DNA of 43,495 bases from Desulfohalobiaceae bacterium. Lineage in GTDB: Bacteria; Desulfobacterota; Desulfovibrionia; Desulfovibrionales; Desulfothermaceae. The translations under genes were made by a program, and so were the position numbers. The stretch lies in assembly GCA_027013815.1 (NCBI GenBank), contig JALWFY010000088.1, forward strand, positions 1 to 43,495, written 5' to 3'. This document shows positions 24,546 through 32,995 of this stretch, in pieces (the first letter of the stretch is position 1; every line of letters begins with the position of its first letter). The notes beneath the pieces were generated by a model that searched no databases, had not been told where the DNA came from, and saw only the letters and a program-made list of their open reading frames with translations.

Positions 24546-24601
24546 TAAAGCGAAACAAAGTTTCGCTTTACTTTGGCCTTCGGCCAAATTTTTAAATTTG
24601 G
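24546..24601. repeat. Run of three hairpins, two mutually exclusive
   Basis: TAAAGCGAAAC/GTTTCGCTTTA (24546-24556 with 24560-24570) forms an 11-bp stem with an AAA loop. TTTGGCC/GGCCAAA (24572-24578 with 24582-24588) follows, then CCAAATTT/AAATTTGG (24584-24591 with 24594-24601). The second and third share bases 24584-24588. The block lies in the 285-base divergent region between the wtp operon and the methyltransferase gene; no gene is seen there. It could be an attenuator, a mobile-element end or an intergenic repeat. Confidence 0.5.
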
Positions 24602-24608
24602 TATCATG

Positions 24609-24637
24609 TTGACAATCTATTCCCATACCATTAGGGT
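24609..24637 (+). promoter_or_regulatory. Candidate promoter for the methyltransferase-selenoprotein unit
   Basis: A consensus TTGACA at 24609-24614 is followed after 17 bases by TAGGGT (24632-24637), a weak -10. The start codon is 40 bases further. Weak -10 promoters often need an activator. Confidence 0.3.
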
Positions 24638-24676
24638 AGGTTAACAAATAAACTATCCCTGCAAGAGATTAAAATA

Positions 24677-25336
24677 ATGTGCAAATTAGACCTTAATAAG
24701 ATTAAACCCTTTGAGGAATTTTCTCAGGAATATGACAATTGGTATGAGGAAAATATTCATATCTATAAAGGGGAACTTGCACTTATAAGACAACTGATTC
24801 CTAAGACAGGGACAGGGCTTGAGATTGGGATAGGCACAGGGAGATTCGCCATACCCCTTGGTATTAAATTGGGCATAGACCCCAGTATTAATATGATGAA
24901 AAAGATAAAAAATAACAATCTATCTCTAATATGCTCTATTGGAGAAAATTTACCCATAAAGCCCAATATCCTTGATTTTGTATTTATGTCAACTACCCTT
25001 TGTTTTTTAACTAGTGTGGAGAAAACATTTGAGCAAATACATATGGTATTAAGGCCCAATGGATATTTTATACTTGGATTTATAGATAGGGAAACAGTAC
25101 TTGGAGAGACATATCTTAGAAAAAAACAAGGAAATAAATTTTATAAAAACGCTATTTTTTACTCCACAGATGAGGTAATTTCTTATTTAAACAAATACTG
25201 TTTTGAGATAGTTACTATTAAACAAGGATTAATTCCTGGCAAATCAACGGATTTTGTACTTAATGGATATGGAGAGGGAGGTTTTGTTGTTATAAAATCA
25301 AAAAAACATAGGAGATCTTTGACATGGTCAGATTAG
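24677..25336 (+). CDS. Class I SAM-dependent methyltransferase
   Basis: This 219-residue methyltransferase has motif I 'GLEIGIGTGRFAIPLG' (about residues 53-68), the acidic end of strand two 'GIDPS', motif II-like 'LDFVFMSTTLCFL' and the post-motif 'VLRPNGYFILGFIDRE' (about 128-143), the pattern of the UbiE/Methyltransf_11 group acting on small molecules. The substrate is unknown. Its stop overlaps the start of the selenoprotein gene by 13 bases, so the two are translationally coupled; the product or substrate may be linked to selenium, sulfur or metal chemistry. The ribosome site is weak. Confidence 0.85.
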   Translation: MCKLDLNKIKPFEEFSQEYDNWYEENIHIYKGELALIRQLIPKTGTGLEIGIGTGRFAIPLGIKLGIDPSINMMKKIKNNNLSLICSIGENLPIKPNILDFVFMSTTLCFLTSVEKTFEQIHMVLRPNGYFILGFIDRETVLGETYLRKKQGNKFYKNAIFYSTDEVISYLNKYCFEIVTIKQGLIPGKSTDFVLNGYGEGGFVVIKSKKHRRSLTWSD

Positions 25337-25584
25337 AAGTCTATCACAGTGGAAATCCTGCATGAAGGACATGCAAAGTGGCTATAGGTATAGCCAATGA
25401 GATGAAAGAAATATTTAAAGACAGATTAGAATTGAGTATTGATACTATACACTCTGAAAAAGCAAAGAAATATAATTTTAAGACCTCAACAAATATGATC
25501 TTAAATGGAGAGAGATTACATATAAAAACAGCTTTAGACAAAAACAAACTCAAAGAACTAATTGAGGAAAAAATAAACAAATAA
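25324..25584 (+). CDS. Thioredoxin-like selenoprotein (UxxC), UGA = Sec at codon 14
   Basis: Translation from the ATG at 25324 (AGGAGA eight bases upstream) gives 86 residues if the TGA at 25363-25365 is read as selenocysteine. Residues 2-8 (VRLEVYH) form the first thioredoxin strand and the motif GNPAURTCK places Sec14 and Cys17 as a UxxC redox pair at the start of helix one. Then come 'LELSIDTIHSEKAKKYNF' (strand two and helix two) and 'TNMILNGERLHI' (strands three and four), and a C-terminal helix. The usual cis-Pro before strand three appears absent (Thr56-Asn57). A GTG at 25378 would give only a beheaded fold. It is likely a thiol/selenol oxidoreductase, and the partner is unknown. It overlaps the methyltransferase gene. 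Confidence 0.85.
25363..25396 (+). promoter_or_regulatory. Sec UGA codon with bacterial SECIS-like hairpin
   Basis: The TGA at 25363-25365 is followed 13 bases later by a perfect stem TGGCTAT/ATAGCCA (25379-25385 with 25390-25396) closing an AGGT tetraloop (25386-25389). A stem of this size whose loop carries GGU about 20 bases after UGA is what SelB recognises in bacterial selenoprotein mRNAs (as in E. coli fdhF). Confidence 0.75.
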
Positions 25585-25630
25585 TACTCCTACGTTTTTT
25601 AATCCATATAAGCTTATGTGAGAAATATCC

Positions 25631-26512
25631 ATGACTACTTTATTCACCACCAAAGAGGTAGCTAATTATTTAAAAATAAATGAAAAAAAAGTTTATCAAT
25701 TAATAAAACAAGGGAGCATACCCTGTACAAGGGTAGCTGGAAAATGGCTATTTCCAAAAGAAATGATTGATGAATGGATAAAAAGGAGTGTAAAGACCCA
25801 GCAAGATATCTATATTGCTGGAAGCAATGATCCATATCTGGCCTATTTAATATCTATTTTTACAAAAAAGAATTTTCCCAACATACTGGTGTGTTATGCA
25901 AGTATTGGAAGTGCTAAGGGGCTTACTTCTCTTGCCACTAATAAGGCAACCATTGCTGCAACACATTTATTTGATCCCAAGAGTGGAGAATACAATCTCC
26001 CATTTATAAAAAAATATTTAAATGATACTCCTGTTGTAGTTGTAAATTTTGCGTACAGGGAACAGGGATTTATTGTACAAAAAGGAAATCCATTGCAAAT
26101 AAAAGAAATAATGGATTTAACCAAACAAGGTATTCGTTTTATCAATAGAAATCCAGGTTCAGGGACAAGGCTATTATTTGACCATCTTATACAAAAAGCA
26201 GAAATAAATAGCTCAGTGATAAAAGGTTATTCCCAAGAGTTGAATACCCATTTGGATGTGGGCCTTCACATATTTAGCGGCAGGGCAGATGTGGGCCTTG
26301 GTATTAAATATATAGCAGAACTCTTAGACCTTGATTTTATTCCAATTACCTCTGAGAGATTTGACCTTGTAATCAGAAAAGAAGATTTTGACCTTCATCA
26401 TATACAAAAATTTCTGTCCTTATTAGATCCAATAAATACATCCTTGTACGCCGAGAGATTTCCAGGATATGATTTTAAAGATACTGGAAGGATAATATAT
26501 CAAGACAAGTAA
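25631..26512 (+). CDS. HTH (excisionase-type) regulator with periplasmic-binding-protein-like ligand domain
   Basis: Residues 1-52 are a MerR/excisionase-like helix-turn-helix ('FTTKEVANYLKINEKKVYQLIKQG' region, ending in the wing 'RVAGKWLFPKEMIDEW'). Residues about 58-290 form a PBP-like domain of the kind fused to HTH modules near molybdate/tungstate genes: 'IYIAGSNDPYLAYL', 'CYASIGSAKGLTSL', 'FINRNPGSGTRLLFDHL' and 'SGRADVGLGI'. The 'RNPGSGTR' loop is the hallmark anion-binding turn. It probably senses tungstate or molybdate and controls the divergent wtp operon; the exact ligand is inferred. The ribosome site is weak and it follows the selenoprotein by 46 bases. Confidence 0.85.
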   Translation: MTTLFTTKEVANYLKINEKKVYQLIKQGSIPCTRVAGKWLFPKEMIDEWIKRSVKTQQDIYIAGSNDPYLAYLISIFTKKNFPNILVCYASIGSAKGLTSLATNKATIAATHLFDPKSGEYNLPFIKKYLNDTPVVVVNFAYREQGFIVQKGNPLQIKEIMDLTKQGIRFINRNPGSGTRLLFDHLIQKAEINSSVIKGYSQELNTHLDVGLHIFSGRADVGLGIKYIAELLDLDFIPITSERFDLVIRKEDFDLHHIQKFLSLLDPINTSLYAERFPGYDFKDTGRIIYQDK

Positions 26513-26518
26513 ATAGTC

Positions 26519-27013
26519 TTACCTAGCCAATACAAGAAATATAATACCCATACCTGCACTGAGCTTTGCAAATAATCCAAGTAAACGTCCAAACACTGCA
26601 CCTAGGGCAGCTCTTTGTGCATTTGTCAAAGATTTGCCATTCATTAATTCCCATAAAAGTCCCCCCAGATATGCACCCATGAGTCCTCCAATCAACGCAC
26701 CAAGGCCCAAGAAAAAAGGAGCTCCTATAATTGAGCCAATAATACCAAAAATAATAGCAACAAGATTCCCCTTGGAACTAAGTCCATATTTTTTGCCCCC
26801 AATATACTGTCCAACCCATTCTAGTACCTCTCCAAGGAGGGCCAGGCCAATTACCCCAGTCCACCACAAAATCCCAGGAGTGAAAGAAGGACTTATAAAT
26901 GCAAGTATTATGAGGCTCACTATTATAAGCCAATTCCCTGGGAGGCTGAAAAAATTAAGGAGCCAAAATAAAAAAAATAAAATCACTAAGACAAATAACA
27001 TCAAATACTCCAT
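26519..27013 (-). CDS. DUF456 family membrane protein
   Basis: This 164-residue integral membrane protein has about four helices. The middle contains the Gly-rich family pattern 'IIFGIIGSIIGAPFFLGLGA' and 'LIGGLMGAYLGGLLWELM', typical of DUF456, preceded by the 'LGEVLEWVGQYIGGKKYG' loop. Glycine-zipper helices suggest oligomers in the membrane. The function is unknown. It starts 20 bases after dsdA and is the last gene of the long minus-strand run, converging on the HTH regulator six bases away; no terminator hairpin is visible between them. Confidence 0.88.
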   Translation of the reverse strand: MEYLMLFVLVILFFLFWLLNFFSLPGNWLIIVSLIILAFISPSFTPGILWWTGVIGLALLGEVLEWVGQYIGGKKYGLSSKGNLVAIIFGIIGSIIGAPFFLGLGALIGGLMGAYLGGLLWELMNGKSLTNAQRAALGAVFGRLLGLFAKLSAGMGIIFLVLAR

Positions 27014-27033
27014 TGAAATAAAGAAATAATCGA

Positions 27034-28290
27034 TTAATCGGCACCCACAAGTAGTTCATTGAACTCTCTATCAGGTATCATCCTACCACCAGTTAACCAT
27101 ATTAAGTGATCTTTTTCAAAGTTAAGATATTTTTCTGTAAAATAAACCCCTTTTATACCAGCACCTGCTGAGGGCTCTATCTTTATATCTTCAATCCCCT
27201 TTAAGGACTTCATTGCCCACAACATCTCTTGGTCAGTTATGGTATATCCACCAGCCAACACTGCTTTAAGTATGGGGGTTGCAAGTGGAGATGATGAAGC
27301 CACGGCTAAGCCATCTGCCTGTGTCATTAAATTTACACCCAGTTCTTTAATATTTATACTATCTTTATCTGTGATTAGGGCGGCCATAACACATGGTGCC
27401 CCCACTGGTTCTGCCACATAAGACCTAATCCTTTTACCAAATTTATGGGCAATACCAAATGCAATGCCCCCAGGCCCGCCTCCAACCCCACATGGGAGAT
27501 ACACACACAAGGGCCTATTGTTCTCAGGTGAAATACCCATTTGTTTAAGCTGTGTTTCTAGTCTAATCCCAGCAACTGCATATCCCAAAAAAAGGTCCTT
27601 GGAGTTCTCATCATCTACAAAATGGGCAAAATCATCTCCTATACAGCTCTTTCTACCCATGGCAACTGCATAAGAATAATCTGCTGGATATTCAATGACC
27701 TTGACTCCCCATTTTTTAAGCAATTGTTTTTTCCATTCCCTTGCATCATAAGACATATGTACTTCGGCTTGAAACCCAAGTGCAGCAGCCATGATCCCAA
27801 CACTGAGGCCTAAATTTCCAGTAGAACCTACAACCACCCTATACCTTGCCAAAATATCCTTTGCCCTATCACCCTGAAAGACCTCTAAGTAATCATCTTC
27901 AAGGCTCAACACCTTGTGTTCAACAAGCACTCTCTCAGCAAATTTTAAGACCTCATATATCCCGCCCCTGGCCTTGATAGAACCTGCAATAGGGAGTTCA
28001 TTGTCCAATTTTACAAACACCCTGCCCTTTATCCCTATTCCATATTTGTCCTCTAAGGCCCTTTTAAATTCCTGTACCTCTTTTATCTTTGACTCAATTA
28101 TCCCAGTCTCAGTATCCTTAAACTTGTTTGCAAGATAGGGGCTAAAGCGCTCAAGCCTCTCTTGTGCCTGGACAATATCCTCAAATTTTATACCTAGAGT
28201 ATCTAACACTTTGTCCAGGTGAGAAAATCTAGGATTTTCCCAAAAAAAAGACCTTCTATTTTTAATAGCATATAAAAAATTATTATTCAT
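27034..28290 (-). CDS. dsdA: D-serine ammonia-lyase (D-serine dehydratase), PLP enzyme
   Basis: The enzyme deaminates D-serine to pyruvate and ammonia with pyridoxal phosphate. The 418-residue protein matches DsdA: the PLP lysine in 'LPIAGSIKARGGIYEVL' (about residues 98-114), the phosphate-binding loop 'GSTGNLGLSVG' (about 155-165) and the glycine loop 'CGVGGGPGGIAFG'. 'WLTGGRMIP' near the end is the family's C-terminal signature. It lies nine bases after the MscS-type gene. A D-serine role in this organism is not obvious; activity on D-threonine is possible. Confidence 0.93.
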   Translation of the reverse strand: MNNNFLYAIKNRRSFFWENPRFSHLDKVLDTLGIKFEDIVQAQERLERFSPYLANKFKDTETGIIESKIKEVQEFKRALEDKYGIGIKGRVFVKLDNELPIAGSIKARGGIYEVLKFAERVLVEHKVLSLEDDYLEVFQGDRAKDILARYRVVVGSTGNLGLSVGIMAAALGFQAEVHMSYDAREWKKQLLKKWGVKVIEYPADYSYAVAMGRKSCIGDDFAHFVDDENSKDLFLGYAVAGIRLETQLKQMGISPENNRPLCVYLPCGVGGGPGGIAFGIAHKFGKRIRSYVAEPVGAPCVMAALITDKDSINIKELGVNLMTQADGLAVASSSPLATPILKAVLAGGYTITDQEMLWAMKSLKGIEDIKIEPSAGAGIKGVYFTEKYLNFEKDHLIWLTGGRMIPDREFNELLVGAD

Positions 28291-28299
28291 AACTTCTAC

Positions 28300-29784
28300 C
28301 TAACTGAGGCCACACAACCTCTTTAAATTTTTAAAAAGTGTCATCTTTTCATGTTTATCCACCTTTTCATCTCCTTTTAATTCTTTAATAACCCTCTCCT
28401 GGAACTTTTCATATACCACGTCCCTTAAGACCTTATCCCTCTCAAGGACCAGTTTAAACAACATCCTATCTAACTCAAGTACACATCCTTCAGACTTACA
28501 AATAACAGATGCATTCCTTTTTTTATCAGATATCAATGCTACTTCTCCAAAAAAATCGCCTTTTGAAATTAAGGCGATACTTTTCCCCCCACGCATTACT
28601 TCATATTCGCCTTCTATAATAATGTACATAGTATCTCCCATCTCACCTTCTCTAATCACCTCATCTCCCCTTTGGAATTTTATCAAATTACCATAAGTGG
28701 CAAGAAACTCCAATACATCTTCTCGTGCATCCTTAAACAAATCATTCTTTTTTAAGGCCTCTATCACATATTTATTGGGTTTTTGTTCTTCTGATTTTCT
28801 CATTATCACTGTCCTGATGGGAAATGGAATTTCAATCCCATAATTTTTAAATTGATACCATATGGAGGTATAAATCTCATCTACAACAAAACGCTTCACG
28901 TAGTAATTATCTACTCCAAATACAATCTTATAATTAATAGAAGATGCTCCATAGTCCATTAATAGGACCCTCTTTCTCCTGTTTTTTAAAACATATTGAT
29001 TTTTTTCTAATATCTCATAGATCGCCCTTTTAACTTTTACTGGAGGGACTTCATAACTAACTCCAATATCAAGTTCAACCTCTATCTCTTTAGTTGGCTT
29101 ACTGTAATTAATTATATTATCAGAGGAGATTGTATTATTAGGAATAATTATATAAATATTCAAGATAGTTCTAATCTTTGTATATCTCCAATTAATCTCT
29201 TGAACCCTACCAATAAGATCTCCAACCTGAATCCAATCTCCAATATCAAATGGCTTTTCAATCTGAATTACTATGCCAGACATTAAATTTCCAATGGTAT
29301 CCTTCATTGAAAGACCTACAATTGCAGTAAGTATTGCAGACGGAGTCAAGATTGCCACAAGATTTACATTAAATACATTCCTCAAAAATACCATTATAAA
29401 GAGGATGCCTATTATTAATTTAGTTATATCTACTATAATATGGCTTATTTTTTTGTTCTTTCTATCAATCAAATATTCTTTGATATATAAATCAATGACA
29501 ACTACTTTAACCACTAAAAATACAAATATAGTTTCAAAAAAGAAAAGTATCTTTAAAAACCAAAGCCCCTCAACTTTATCCTTTATAAACTCCAAAAAAA
29601 TGAGAATAATAAAATAATTAATGGTCTTTGTGACTAAATTAGACAGACCTATCCTCTTTTTTAAGAGTCCAATTAAGATCCTCAAAAATAAAATAATACT
29701 AATTGCCACAGAAAATAGGATTAGATCATTTTTGTGTAAAAGGATCTTATCAAATGAACTGGAAAAATAATGCAATATTTCCAT
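28300..29784 (-). CDS. MscS-type channel with C-terminal cyclic-nucleotide-binding domain
   Basis: This 494-residue protein has about four membrane helices in residues 20-160, the MscS pore helix and beta domain ('PSAILTAIVGLSMKDTIGNL' at 148-167, 'EKPFDIGDWIQVGDLIGRV' at 176-194), and from about 345 a CAP-family cNMP-binding domain. Its phosphate cassette 'GDFFGEVALISDKKRNASV' (409-427) keeps the key Glu414 and Arg423. Such proteins are the bacterial cyclic-nucleotide-gated (bCNG) group within the MscS superfamily. The adenylate cyclase gene directly upstream (28 bases) is the natural source of the ligand. Confidence 0.9.
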   Translation of the reverse strand: MEILHYFSSSFDKILLHKNDLILFSVAISIILFLRILIGLLKKRIGLSNLVTKTINYFIILIFLEFIKDKVEGLWFLKILFFFETIFVFLVVKVVVIDLYIKEYLIDRKNKKISHIIVDITKLIIGILFIMVFLRNVFNVNLVAILTPSAILTAIVGLSMKDTIGNLMSGIVIQIEKPFDIGDWIQVGDLIGRVQEINWRYTKIRTILNIYIIIPNNTISSDNIINYSKPTKEIEVELDIGVSYEVPPVKVKRAIYEILEKNQYVLKNRRKRVLLMDYGASSINYKIVFGVDNYYVKRFVVDEIYTSIWYQFKNYGIEIPFPIRTVIMRKSEEQKPNKYVIEALKKNDLFKDAREDVLEFLATYGNLIKFQRGDEVIREGEMGDTMYIIIEGEYEVMRGGKSIALISKGDFFGEVALISDKKRNASVICKSEGCVLELDRMLFKLVLERDKVLRDVVYEKFQERVIKELKGDEKVDKHEKMTLFKNLKRLCGLS

Positions 29785-29812
29785 AAATCATACCATTCTC
29801 ATCAGATTATAA

Positions 29813-31915
29813 TTATTTTACATTGAATTTTTGAATATCCTTAGGATTACACACATCACCCTGTTTTTTAAATTTATCTATTTTATCAATATAATACTTA
29901 CTAACCCCATCATCGTACTTTTCATAAATTTCCTGAAAAATATCATATGCCTTATGGAAATCTCCTTTTATAACCATTTGAACTCCTTGTTCAAATTGTT
30001 TTATATCTGACTCATGTAATTTAACTAAGGTCATTAGTTCATACACCCGAATAGGTGCACTCTTTCCTTTTACAGTTACTTCTCCAATAAACCTCGTATT
30101 GTATACTCCTTGGGGTAACATATCATATGTAAATTGGGATATTAATATATTAGTACCATAATATTTATTGAGTCCTTCTAGTCTACTTGCCAAGTTTACT
30201 GTATCACCTATTGCTGTGTAGTCAAATCTCGCCTTTGTACCAATATTTCCAATAACTGCTTCTCCTGTGTTTATACCTATCCCTACATTTAATTCAGGTA
30301 GTCCTATATGAGAAAATTCTTTATTTAATTCTTTTACAATTCCTATAATATCTATTGCTGACTTTATAGCAGCTTCAGCATGATTTTCTAAATCAACAGG
30401 GACATTAAAAAGTGCCATTATTGCATCTCCAATATATTTATCTAACATCCCTTTATTTTTTAATATAATATCAGTAATTGGTCCAAAAAATCTATTGAGC
30501 AGTCCAACAAGTTCTTCAGGGGTTAAGTTCTCTGATATAGTAGTAAAATCCCTTATATCTAAAAATAATATTGATATACTTTTTTTCTCTCCTCCCAATT
30601 TTAACTTGTCTGGATACTTTAATAGTTCATTCACAAGTTCTTTTGAAATATAACTACTAAACGCCTTTTTCAAATATTTACTTCTTTGTTCAATTATAAA
30701 ATTTCTATAGGATTCTAATAAAATAAAGGACAATATAAACTCAAACAATGGATATATTGTGGCAACTCTTATATTATAATCTAAAAATAATTTGTAATTT
30801 ATAAATAGATAAAAAACTCCAATAAAGAAGAACCAGGTCAAAGATATAAAGGTGTTCTTTGATTTAATGGATATAATTAAAATGATTATTGGAATGATCA
30901 ATATTGTAACAAGGTCTATGAGATATACAGTAGTGTTTCTCTTGAGATAGAAATTCTGTAACACGTTAGAAGCAAATGTACAATGTACCTCTGTTCCAGG
31001 AAAATTGGGAGAGGTTGGAGTAGGTACAAAATCTCCTACTGCCTTTTCTGTGACTCCTATAAAGACTAGCTTGTTGGCCAACTGAGATCTCTTTACCCTG
31101 CCCTGCAAGATATCAATGGCTGAGATATATGTAATGGTATGTCCAGGTCCATAATAATTTATTAATATACTCCCTGGACTGCGCACAGGGATTTTTTTCT
31201 TCCCAATACTCATTGACACCACACCAAATTTATCAACTACAAGGGATATGGGATGCCCAAGGTATTGGGATACAGCAGCTAATGCCAAGCTAGGCATGAG
31301 ATAACCATCAAAACCTGCAACTAGATGGAGTCTCCTGAGTATCCCGTCCTTATCAGGAAATACAGAAAAAAAACCTTTATCCACTCCAACGTGAGATATT
31401 GGGGAGATATTGGTCTCTGCTGTTAAAAAATTCTTAATAGGTAAGTTATTTACATCTCCTATGACTTCAACGTCTTCAATGGAAAAATCAGGTAGGTTAT
31501 TTAATGCTATCTCTTGCTCATTTTTCTTGAGTCCCTTTCTAAAAAAATAACCCAGTACCACATTATTTGCATCTTTTATGGCATGTGCAAGTTCATCGTC
31601 ATCCTTTTTGTCAGTGGTTTCTGAAAAGACCATATCCAATGCAATGGTCTTTGCTCCGAAAAAACTAATCTTACTAATTAACCTAGCCAATACCTCCCTT
31701 TTCCAAGGCCACCTACCTATTGCATCTATACTTTTGCCATCTATGGCCACCAATACTACTTGTTTTGATGGAGATAGATTTTTTCTAAACCTAAATTTTG
31801 TATCCTGTAGTTTGTCATCTATTGTCTGAAAAAAATCCAATTGAGAAAAATATATAATATATGTGGTGATAATTATCAGGGTTGTTATTAAAAAATATAC
31901 CCATCTTTTTTTCAT
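29813..31915 (-). CDS. CHASE2-domain adenylate cyclase, class III
   Basis: This 700-residue membrane cyclase has one N-terminal helix (7-25), a periplasmic CHASE2 sensor (about 30-325), three helices (332-350, 356-375, 383-402), the catalytic domain (about 440-625) and a short helical tail. Metal-binding D453 ('LFLDIRDF') and D497 ('KYIGDAIMALF'), K493, and the transition-state N574 and R578 in 'DTVNLASRLE' are all present, so it should be active; ATP is the likely substrate. It is preceded by a FecR-domain gene, the usual neighbour of CHASE2 cyclases, and followed by a cNMP-gated MscS channel. Confidence 0.93.
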   Translation of the reverse strand: MKKRWVYFLITTLIIITTYIIYFSQLDFFQTIDDKLQDTKFRFRKNLSPSKQVVLVAIDGKSIDAIGRWPWKREVLARLISKISFFGAKTIALDMVFSETTDKKDDDELAHAIKDANNVVLGYFFRKGLKKNEQEIALNNLPDFSIEDVEVIGDVNNLPIKNFLTAETNISPISHVGVDKGFFSVFPDKDGILRRLHLVAGFDGYLMPSLALAAVSQYLGHPISLVVDKFGVVSMSIGKKKIPVRSPGSILINYYGPGHTITYISAIDILQGRVKRSQLANKLVFIGVTEKAVGDFVPTPTSPNFPGTEVHCTFASNVLQNFYLKRNTTVYLIDLVTILIIPIIILIISIKSKNTFISLTWFFFIGVFYLFINYKLFLDYNIRVATIYPLFEFILSFILLESYRNFIIEQRSKYLKKAFSSYISKELVNELLKYPDKLKLGGEKKSISILFLDIRDFTTISENLTPEELVGLLNRFFGPITDIILKNKGMLDKYIGDAIMALFNVPVDLENHAEAAIKSAIDIIGIVKELNKEFSHIGLPELNVGIGINTGEAVIGNIGTKARFDYTAIGDTVNLASRLEGLNKYYGTNILISQFTYDMLPQGVYNTRFIGEVTVKGKSAPIRVYELMTLVKLHESDIKQFEQGVQMVIKGDFHKAYDIFQEIYEKYDDGVSKYYIDKIDKFKKQGDVCNPKDIQKFNVK

Positions 31916-31933
31916 TATACTTCTAACTTATAT

Positions 31934-32968
31934 TTATTGTTTATTTAAAGTTGGATTAGATATATGTTTCATACATTTTTTTATTAACAAATCTACTTCA
32001 TTCTCAAATCTTCCATTAGGGAACCTTTTTTTATATTCAGTTAGATAATCAATTGCCTTCTTATACTTTTTTTCTTCAAACTTTAAAAAACCACGCTGGA
32101 AAAATGCACTCTCACAAAATTTACTCCTTGGATAATTGGTTATTATGGATTCCAGGTCCAAATTGCCTGAATGATAGTCTTTTAGAAAACGGGTCTTTAT
32201 AATGGATTTTTGATACAATATCTCTGCCTTTACCTCAGGACGAGATGTAAATAAAAAGGCTATATTTAAATATTTTAATGCCTCATTAAACTTCTTCTTG
32301 TCTATCAAATAATTTGTAAATGTTATATTCCATCTAGCAATAATCTCAGGAAGCTCCTTAAACTTCTTCATCTCTTTTGGAACCTGCAAACCAGTCACAT
32401 TTAAAAGGGTGTTATACATCTCTTTAAGGGTCCCATTGTCTTCAAAACTCACAGGTTCAATAGGTGCAACATTATATGCACTTTGGCTCATTTGTCCTTT
32501 ATTGGTGGTAACTGATATCTTTTTATTTTTAAGATACACCTTTCCCTGTTTTGTAAACACAGCAGAAGCATGCTCATTGCTATAAACTATAAATTCCGTC
32601 CCCTTTACCCCTGCAACTCCACCACCAGTAGAAACCCTAAAGGCCTCTTTAGGTGTCAATTTATGTATTATTGACCTCAAGGTCCCATCTTTTAGCTTCA
32701 AATCCTCCTTGTCCTTTATAATTATCTTGGTATCAGGGCCTATGAAAAAAATATCACCTTTTTTCCCTTTGATCTTCACAGTAGAATTTGTATCAGTGAC
32801 CACCAAATCCCCCACAAATACCTTTTGCTTTGGTCTGATTGTTCTTTTATTAATCACAGGATTACCAGTAAATGAAACTACCCTGCCAAAAGGGATCTTA
32901 AACCATCCTGCATATACGCTTGGGACAAAAACCAACATCAATATATTAATCCACATAGTTTTTTTCAT
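31934..32968 (-). CDS. Exported FecR-domain protein with TPR-like tail
   Basis: With the ATG at 32968 (GGAGGGG six bases upstream; the in-frame ATG at 32980 precedes it) the product has 344 residues. A signal peptide ends near 'VYA'. The FecR domain (about residues 25-160) shows 'VVTDTNSTVKIKGKKGDIFFIGPDT' split over its strands and 'GGGVAGVKGTEFIVYS'. Residues about 205-340 hold TPR-like repeats ('YLNIAFLFTSRPEVKAEILYQ', 'AFFQRGFLKFEEKKYKKAID'). It should act in the periplasm, perhaps binding peptidoglycan or presenting a signal to the CHASE2 sensor encoded next to it. Confidence 0.88.
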   Translation of the reverse strand: MKKTMWINILMLVFVPSVYAGWFKIPFGRVVSFTGNPVINKRTIRPKQKVFVGDLVVTDTNSTVKIKGKKGDIFFIGPDTKIIIKDKEDLKLKDGTLRSIIHKLTPKEAFRVSTGGGVAGVKGTEFIVYSNEHASAVFTKQGKVYLKNKKISVTTNKGQMSQSAYNVAPIEPVSFEDNGTLKEMYNTLLNVTGLQVPKEMKKFKELPEIIARWNITFTNYLIDKKKFNEALKYLNIAFLFTSRPEVKAEILYQKSIIKTRFLKDYHSGNLDLESIITNYPRSKFCESAFFQRGFLKFEEKKYKKAIDYLTEYKKRFPNGRFENEVDLLIKKCMKHISNPTLNKQ

Positions 32969-32995
32969 TATCCCCTCCATAATACCTTATTTAAA

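Noticed and set aside
25378-25584. Stand-alone 68-residue protein from GTG 25378
   Set aside because: It lacks the first thioredoxin strand and a ribosome site; the longer frame through UGA explains both.
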